Of a stretch of DNA of 64,000 bases, positions 56,770-64,000 are shown in pieces. The DNA comes from Lumbricus terrestris. Lineage: Eukaryota > Annelida > Clitellata > Crassiclitellata > Lumbricidae. Location: positions 16,833,295 through 16,897,294 of the forward strand of contig OX457037.1 in assembly GCA_949752735.1 (NCBI GenBank), in the 5' to 3' direction. The notes under the pieces were generated by a model. It was not told the origin of the DNA, made no database searches, and was given only the letters and a program-made list of their open reading frames with translations. Position 1 is the first letter of the stretch. Each line of letters begins with the position of its first letter. The position numbers and the translations under genes were made by a program.

Positions 56770-57600
56770 ACATTTCTCATATCCCATTTCTACAGTTCTT
56801 ATCTTTCTCTTCTCATCGATTTCCATTTTCTTATTTTTCTCTTTTCTTATTCTGCTCTTTATAATTTTCTCTTTTCTTCTTTTTCTCTTTTCTTCTTTTT
56901 CTCCTTTCTTCTTTTTCTCTTTTCTTCTTTTTCTCTGTCTCTTTTCTTCTTTTCTCTTTTTCTCTGTTCTTTTTTCTCAATTTTTTTCCTTTTATCTTTT
57001 CTTCCATTTCTCTTTTCTTCACGTTCTCTTTTCTTCTTTTACTCTTTTCTTCTTTTTCTCTGTTCTTCTTTTTCTCATTTCTTCCTTTTCTCTTTTCTTC
57101 CTTTTCTCTTTTCTTCTTTTTCGCTTTTCTTCTTTTTCTCTTTTCTTCCTTTTCTCTTTTCTTCTTTTTCTTTTTTCTTCTTTTCCTCTTTTCCTCTTTT
57201 TCTCTTTTCTTCTTTTTCTCTTTTCTTCTTTTCCTCTTTTCCTCTTTTTCTCTTTTCTTCTTTTTCTCTTTTCTTCTTTTCCTCTTTTCCTCTTTTCCTC
57301 TTTTCCTCTTTTTCTCTTTTCTTCTTTTTCTCTTTTCTTCTATTCTCGTTTCTATTCCTGGTCATCTTGCTTCTTCTTTTTTTTCTTGTTCCTGTTCCTC
57401 ATCTGCTCCTCATTTTCTTCTCCTTCTTCTTATTGTTTTTCTTTCTGTTCTCTTCTGCTCTCTTTGCTCTCCTCCTCTTCCTCCTCCTACTCATCCTCCT
57501 CCCCTTTCTCCCCCTTCCCTCCTCACCCTCCTCCCACTCCTTCTCCTCTTCCTCCCACTCATTCTCCTCCACTTCCTTCTCCTATTCTTCACATTTTTCT
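56770..57600. repeat. 830-bp polypyrimidine tract (CTTTTCTTCTTTT type)
   Basis: Nearly all pyrimidine on the plus strand, with a loose period of about 16 (CTCTTTTCTTCTTTTT), then C-richer (CTCCTCCTCC) at the right end. Lys/Glu/Arg frames on the minus strand (about 56831-57365) are low-complexity artefacts. Such mirror-like tracts can adopt triplex DNA. Confidence 0.93.
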
Positions 57601-58976
57601 TTATGTCCCTTGGATATCCTCTTTATGTACGACTCCACACGCTGCCGTTTTGCAATAAATGTTACGAGACAAAAGCTGTTCGTGAGTATGGAATCATGCA
57701 TAAAGCAGTTTCATTGCATCGAATGACCAACCAGTTTTCTATCCAATTCCATCTTATAGGGTCTTAGGACAACCCATCCGACACGACGTAGCACTCGTGA
57801 CTTGTCTGTTAATGAGAAGCATGTGAGGTGTATCTATTGGCCATTATTAAAAATTAGATCGTACAAAAAAACCTGCTTCATATTATATAAATAATATACC
57901 TGCGAAACTGCGAAAGGCTCCAGTAAGTAGGCTAAGCAGTTGAAACTGTGAGTCTTGAAGTCTTCTTTGTTCATTTATTTCAGCAGAAATGCTGCAAAAT
58001 AGTGAGGGATCGCGTTCCCTCCCTGGGAAAAAGTGCGAGAACGGCGTTCCCCCACGTTCCCGCCCCACTACACTACTGCTTCATGTATAATTGTGTCTCT
58101 GTAGAATGTAGATAGGCCTACTCATAGCAGACGACACATTATTTTATATAATGCAGATAGTTTTGAATCGTTTTCTATATAGAGTCTATTATAATGTATA
58201 TAATAATTATATGTAATATATAGGCTATAATATATAATGTTATAGCCATATTACATATATATATAATTATATATAAGATATATATAATTATATATATAAG
58301 ATGCCGTACGGTTTACAACCTTCGACCCCGACGTCATAATTTCCGGCTCCCGCACAAGGACAACATAAACTTTATTTCCAGAGTCCTCTACAAGAACGCT
58401 TACAACCATTAAATCATTCAATCTCATTAACAATGATCTACTTAGAAAGACGTTTTAATTTCATTTTATGATGTTTGACTCTCTTAATGTCACCATGTAG
58501 GCCTAACCAGGCTGCAGTGTGTCAACCTGGACGTTTTTCACGAATTAAACGAATATCTATATAATGATCTATTTGTGTACCGGTCCTAAAAAAGTCTGGC
58601 AGAAATTAAAGGTCGCGGATATATCGCGGTCTGTTTGGCATGGCTCTGTTTTCGTCATATCAGCTGAGACCTGCAGATATTATATCATGGCTTATGGATT
58701 AGTCAACCTTTCTGATCTCTGCAATGACTTTTAGATCAGTGGTCGTTCTCTGCCTTCTCTTTCAAATCCATCAAAATCCTTTGCAATGGCTTATAACTTG
58801 ATAAGGCGATTATAAGTCTTTCAACGCTGCTTCGTCTAATCACTTTAGAAGCATCAGCGGGATTGACCGACTGCAGATCGATTTGCATCAAATGGCCTCC
58901 ATCGGATTCCAGTCTTCATAAAGCTTCATGAAACTTCTTAATCATATATATATATATATATATATGACATTATCAT
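57601..58976. other. no recognised gene
   Basis: CCCGCCCCACTACACTACTG at about 58060-58079 looks like a DNA-element end without a partner. AT-rich palindromic sequence at 58190-58300. TAGGCCTA at 58113 and 58498. (TA)n at 58945-58964. Confidence 0.45.
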
Positions 58977-59212
58977 GGAGCGCGGTGGTTACAGTAGTGG
59001 TGGCGTCGTTGCCCGTTGCCTTGGAGCCGGAAGATTCGAGGTTCGAATCCACCTCAAGTCGCCGCGTAAGGACCTTGGGCAAGTTCTTCACTCACAATTG
59101 CTCAGCGCTTCGGCGTGAAACTCCGATGCAGTGTCCGCTCTGCATTCGGGAGCGCCTCTGAGTAGATAGAGATTGAAGGGGCGCTATAACAAGTGCACAT
59201 ACAAACAAATAA
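58977..59212 (+). mobile_element. tRNA-derived SINE with CORE-like motif, copy 2
   Basis: A-box-like TGGTTACAGTAGTGG (about 58986), perfect B box GGTTCGAATCC (59040-59050), CORE-like GGACCTTGGGCAAGT (59070-59084), TTGCTCAGCGCTTCGG, and the LINE-shared tail GGGAGCGCCTCTGAGTAG... GAAGGGGCGCTATAAC (about 59148-59190) ending in ACAAACAAATAAA. More than 85% identical by eye to 17924-18149 after the B box. Target duplication not clear (ATTATC on both sides at best). Confidence 0.9.
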
Positions 59213-60109
59213 ATTATCTCCTCAATTATAGAAATTTTGCCTTGAATGCCTCCAATTCTCGGTTCCCGCATAAAAACATTTTGCTTAATTAGGGCTTCAG
59301 CAACCATGTCAGTTGTTCACCATTCTGCAGCTACTCATCCTTTTGTGGGCGCTGTAGAAGTCTCGAGATTACGATTACGATTAGGCTACCATGTTCTGCT
59401 CATACTGCTCCTCCGGCGGCCTCCGCTTATCAAACTGAAGTCTTTCCAATCGAAACTGAAGTTCCACCGTTTCAAGAATCATACCATTACAGGTTTTAAC
59501 ACATCAAACCCTCCGTCTCCCAGATGCTTTCTCCTTAGCAGCTCCTCTGGCAACCGTGCTTTAATCTATGTGCGATCCATTGGCAACTCTTTTTACACGT
59601 CGCAGCCCTCGTGAATAAGCTGGTGCTCTGCTATTATAATAGCTTTACAGTAACCCTGTAGAAATATACGTAGGCCTATGATGCATGTAGGCTGCGTTGG
59701 ATTATGCATAAGGGTCACGACGAAGACTACTGCAGTTATACGAAGCTCTTTGGCTCTTAGTGGCGCCGTTAGTGACCTTTCTAAACGGAGATAACATGGT
59801 TTTTGTGCTGTACAATGCAGGGTATTTGTCTAACTATATACATGACATCCATTAGAACATCATAGATAAAATTGCCCAATAGACTCTATGTTATATAATT
59901 AATCAAAGACTAACGCAACTGAAATAACTAACTAATTAAAAAATGTGCAATTGAAAATAAGAAAAAATTCTGTAAAATTAACTCGTGCTAATTAATGAAA
60001 TGATGCTTCTAAATCAGATTTATTCTTCAGTGCCAAACATCATTATTTTGCAATTGAATTAATATTTGAGTCTTGTATCTCAGCGTTTTCAAATATTATA
60101 ATAGCCTAC
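59213..60109. other. no recognised gene
   Basis: A 122-codon plus frame at 59246-59614 is open without a known domain. GGGCGCTGTAGAAGTCTCGAG at 59346 resembles the LINE/SINE tail context. TAGGCCTA at 59671. Confidence 0.4.
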
Positions 60110-60117
60110 ATGTATAC

Positions 60118-62370
60118 TAGTGTGGTTCACAGATACATGGTAAAAAATAAAGTTCAAGCTAAAAACCAAGACAACCTCCCCGTTTGTTAGACCTATGAAT
60201 AGTATTATTGAGACCAAATTTTAGCTTCCTATTCCAACTGGAAGGCGGTGCTCAACGACTGTGTTACTTTGCATGGGCCAATGCATAGACGTTAATGTAG
60301 AAATACATGTGTCGAGCATATATTCCCATACAATTGAGTCTTATTTCGAAACAAATCAAACATTACTGTAACATGACAATATGTGTGATACTTAAAGAGT
60401 TGGTCAGCTTGAAATCGAAAATTTCAGTAGGTTTAATAATATGGAAAGTGTCAAAAAATGTCAAAAAACATAATTAAATCCACAAATGTCTCTAATTGTT
60501 TTCATTTTATGACTCCAACACCCGATGCAGTCTTATACTCAAGAAGGCTTTGCAGTTTGCAAGCACGGTGTCAACAGCAGATTTCTTGATTGATTGAGTG
60601 AGGGCAACTTTCCTATTTGTTTTGACCACTCGGAGAAAACACAGCTTTTTTCTTCATCAGCGATGAGTCAGTTGATTTCCTAGAACAACTTCACACTTCT
60701 CTCAGCCGTGTTGTCGACCACTCTTAATTGTTGACTTCAGTCTCTGCCCTGCTGATAATCCTCATTCTCAATCTATTGCTCTGCATGGTGTAAGTGCAAA
60801 AAGAGAATCACCAAACTTCAGGTGTGGCAGTAGTGTCAGTGTTCACTGGGTTACAAAGTCACTCAGGCAATCCCTCTCCTTCAGCTCCACATCACTACTC
60901 CTCAACATCCTTTCACCCAGGATTTACAGTCATTCCGTAAAATATCTTCACCTTATCTGTAGCAGGCAGTTGGCAACATAACAGTGTCAGACCTTAAGCC
61001 TCATCTGAAAGGTACAATGTACTAGTGATTTTCTAGGACATTCGTGGCTTCAACGCTGATCTCGTATAGATAGTAGTCGCCTGAATCATATTTCCTAGAT
61101 GAATCAAAATTGACAGATCTTGTCCTGGAATTTCAGCAGCAAGAGGAGGTTTTGCCCATACCTTGAGAGAAGAAGGGAACCAAATCACACAAATGGATGA
61201 ATCTGAGTTTCTTCCTACTTTCTTAGATTGAATAGGCCTAGGTTGATTGCTAAATCGGTATGTTTTGATGGCATACAGTAACCTGGCCATTCAACGTGTA
61301 TGGTAAATTGGGCTCTCCAGTTTCTTATTGAGGGCTGACTTACAAGGACAACCATTGACACCTAAATGATTTCTTGGTAGTCATCTCCTAAACTACCTTT
61401 TTTTTAAGCAGACTACTTGAGAAAACCGAATGCTCTCTCATGGGAGGCTTCTGTAATGGATACGACTTATAGAACTCGGATGTTGTCACATGTCACACCA
61501 TCCCACACATTCTTAAATCGATTAAATATTGGATTATATTTTGAACTAGATGGACCACAACACAAAATGGAGATTTTCGCTAAAATCAACTCCATCCCAA
61601 TGACGACAGCAGGCCAGCCGCAGAAACTTGTTACCTATTGTGTCTTCTTGAAAAACGTATACTCCTCTAAAACACCCAGTGTTGACATGTGTTGTATCAA
61701 AGGCCATTCTTGGACGTTATCCGTGAGTCTTCATATTAAGTTCAGAAGATAATGAAAGACTTTGAACTCAAATTATATCCTGCACAGAGGGAAAGTTGGG
61801 CACAATAAAGTTTTTATCCACACCATCACCTGAAACTAGCGCTGAGAGGCGGTCAACATATCCAGTGTGCTGCAAGTGGGTACATATTCAGATCTTACAG
61901 CTTCAGCATGCTCCATCCTGGACATCGTAAGCACTCCATGTGAATGGTATTCCGTGAAAGTGACAAGACAAAAGATCGCACACAAGCGCTGCTGCGCAGT
62001 GATTGAGACCAACAATCTCAATGCTTCATGATCAGATCAGCGTAGGCCTATAATATGTCATTGCTATCAAGTACATTTGTCAATTGATGGCTAAACAGCA
62101 GTCTAGTCTTGACTGCGGTAAGTATAATAGCACAACAGAAATTATATCATGGTCATCTACACGACAATGGTTGAGGTTTTTGATCAAGCTACAATGAATC
62201 AAGATTTCTATCCAATACAACTATATGGTAATATTTCTATGTCGTTGAGCACCACCTTCCAGTTGGACTAGGAAGTTGAAATTTGGTGTCAATAATACTA
62301 TTGACAGGTCTAACAAATTGAGAGGTTGTCTTGGCATCTAGCTTGAATTTTATTTTTTTGAACCACCCTA
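60118..62370. mobile_element. TAGGGTG-end element with 140-bp TIRs, copy 3 (2.25 kb)
   Basis: TAGTGTGGTTCA and TGAACCACCCTA begin TIRs of about 140 bp. CCAAGACAACCTC, TTGTTAGACCT, AATAGTATTATTGA and GGTGCTCAACGAC on the left (60168-60258) are mirrored at 62241-62330. The flanks are an exact 8-bp duplication ATGTATAC (60110-60117, 62371-62378). No transposase recognised; the 111-codon frame at 61417-61752 has no family. Confidence 0.93.
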
Positions 62371-62378
62371 ATGTATAC

Positions 62379-62901
62379 CCCAAAGTGAATCGGTGACAGA
62401 TTTCTATGAGCGACATTAAAGATTAATATCAAAGTTCCTATGATGGCGGACATATTATGGAAGATACATAGGCCTTCATGCTACAATATTTTATTATAAG
62501 AGCCAATTAAATATAGGCGTCGACGTGATATGATCAATGATCAAATGATGTAGTCTATCTGTAATTTAATCGAACATTTCGGGTCCAGATAGCTACATCG
62601 GTGGAAGCGTTGACCACGGTTCACGCACCTCTGTAAAAGTAAGTGTACGGTCCGCGGTTAGCTTCCCGAAGGAGCTATGCTTATTGCATGCAGAGATTCA
62701 AATATCGGTCTAGCACTCTCTTTTGCGAATTCCTTAAATGACGCGGCGACTATATTCAAAAGAACAAACGGTGGTGAAGGATATCACACGATCATCGATG
62801 GTCAGACTGTCTTCCTTATAAAGTTGAGCAGTGAGCACTGCCTTGTCTTCGTAAATGAACAGTAAAAAGGAATTGCAAAGACCTATTAGTCTAATTGGTG
62901 A
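62379..62901. other. no recognised gene
   Basis: A tRNA-like B-box fragment is possible at 62646-62668. No protein family seen. Confidence 0.4.
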
Positions 62902-63799
62902 CAGGACAATTACCCCCTGGACAATTACCCCCGGGGACAATTACCCCCCGGACAATTACCCCCCCAGACAACTACCCCCTGTGCTAATTACCCCCCGGAC
63001 AATTACCCCCGCGCCAATAAAGATGTCTATGTCATGTTCATCTATTTTCGCACTCAATGAAACGACACCGTTTGCTAAATTCTTCTGTTTCACATAAATA
63101 AAACCCTCGAAACTAAGTTTATCTTTCCCTCTCTCGGATTTATAAAATTCCATCATGATTAGATATGGATAAATTAAGCAGACTGAGTAGGCTATTGCAA
63201 TGAATGGTCAGCTAAATTTTATGCAAGAGCGTACAGGTAACGTATGCCTGAGAGCGAGATAAACAGATACATAGAGAAAGACAGAGAGAGGAACAGAGAC
63301 TCAGAGAGGCATGGAGTGCTAGAAGGAGGTACGTAGATAGATGAGAAATAATGGTAGTATGGCAACGAGTGTGTATAAGTGTGTACAGTACGTTAAGTAT
63401 TGTAGGGTGAAACAGCGAAGAAAGATGTCTACACAGTAAAGTTACTTTAGGATAGGCTTTGGCAGCGCTGAAGATCTGAAAAATACGTAAGACAATGACC
63501 ATGAAAATGTTCGTTCCTTATACGAAGATACGCATGGGGGAAACAAGCTCACACTGTGCCGCGGAGGGGTAGTTGTCCGGGGGGTAATTGGTACGGGGGG
63601 TAATTGTCCGGGGGGGTAATTGGCACGGGGGGTAGTTGTCCGGGGGGCAATTGGCACGGGGGGTAGTTGTCCGGGGGGGGTAATTGGCACGGGGGGTAGT
63701 TGTCCGGGGGGTAATTGTCCTGGGGGGTAATTGTCCAGGGGGTAATTGTCGAGGGGGTAATTGTCCGGGGGGGTAATTGTCCAGGGGGTAATTGCCCTA
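62902..63799. mobile_element. inverted GGACAATTACCCCC-array element, 0.9 kb
   Basis: The left block (62902-63013) has about seven units of GGACAATTACCCCC. The right block (about 63568-63799) has about fourteen units in inverted orientation, with GGCACGGGGGGTAATT and GGTAGTTGTCCGG variants. The outer ends CAGGACAATTACCCCCTGG and CCAGGGGGTAATTGCCCT are inverted repeats. The 550-bp interior is unique. No matching target duplication found. The architecture is the same as 47709-48946 with a different unit and no satellite. Confidence 0.7.
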
Positions 63800-64000
63800 G
63801 AACATGATTGTATAAGTTGCAAAAAGGTTCAACGCAGATTTCTCGTTTCTGAAGCACTCAATTAAAAGAGATGCAATCTCAAACTCCAACATGCGTGACG
63901 AAATCTAGCAAAACGTTTCTTTGGAAACTTTCACAGCGAAACCGACTATCAATATTATAAAAAAAAATATTATACTTAGGGCAACCTAAGGAAATTTGCG
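63800..64000. other. no gene seen
   Basis: Window end; noncoding. Confidence 0.5.

Noticed and set aside
56831..57365. Lys/Glu/Arg-rich coiled-coil-like frames
   Set aside because: Complement of the polypyrimidine tract; charge pattern arises from TTC/TTT/CTC triplets.
57895..58080. MITE with right end CCCCACTACACTACTG
   Set aside because: No left TIR could be found; GCTTCATA/GCTTCATG flanks are suggestive but the inner ends do not match.
60118..62370. Transposase gene in the long-TIR element
   Set aside because: Frames of up to 111 codons exist but none shows hAT, PiggyBac or other transposase motifs; treated as non-autonomous.

Overview
This 64 kb window is eukaryotic, almost certainly from a marine invertebrate deuterostome. 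An echinoderm is my best guess. The support is an intact intronless GT61-type glycosyltransferase gene, many non-LTR retrotransposon fragments, SINEs carrying a CORE-like motif, dense hAT-type DNA transposons, very many microsatellites, and at least 25 exact copies of the palindromic octamer TAGGCCTA. Species assignment is inference. Nothing looks bacterial or viral: there are no operons, no rRNA and no CRISPR.

Host genes are few. The only complete one is a 441-residue type II membrane glycosyltransferase of the EOGT/POMGNT2-like GT61 family (minus strand, 35584-36909). A 21-bp repeat array starts right at its stop codon. A copy of its start and upstream region lies 16 kb away (53157-53462). 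A candidate coding exon of a small secreted, dibasic-processed peptide lies at 55387-55572 (minus). A possible last coding exon with a poly(A) signal sits at 2-98.

The rest is mobile DNA and repeats. Left part (0-16 kb): microsatellites, a tRNA-like SINE head, a minus-strand LINE reverse-transcriptase tail (7.1-7.8 kb), a hairpin, purine-rich tracts, and an 18-bp array carrying octamer (ATTTGCAT) sites. 16-20 kb: two small hAT-type MITEs, a SINE inserted in a LINE ORF, the 3' end of a LINE whose tail matches the SINE tail, and GATA/GACA arrays. 20.6-23.2 kb: a 2.2 kb array of a 12-bp unit. 24.0-26.8 kb: an 8-bp-TSD element containing a second one. 28-35 kb: a dense cluster of 166-367 bp MITEs. 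37.5-44.1 kb: a nest at least four levels deep, hAT > LINE > hAT > MITE, with two further elements inside the same interval. 45-49 kb: a long-TIR element next to an element made of inverted GGACATTTCCCCCC arrays around a 68-bp satellite. 50.7-56.4 kb: two more LINE fragments and more MITEs. 60-64 kb: another long-TIR element and an inverted-array element based on GGACAATTACCCCC.

The candidate for something undescribed is a set of DNA elements with terminal or subterminal arrays of GGACA-N(3-4)-C-tract units in inverted orientation, several carrying an internal minisatellite (34/68 bp, 86 bp or 12 bp) with higher-order periodicity. One member (42352-43771) has perfect TIRs and a target-site duplication, so at least that one is a transposon. 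Long reading frames made of DNTL, NVLS, MDGW, YLSI, VGLQNS or similar repeats are artefacts of tandem repeats whose period keeps frames open, and are not called as genes.
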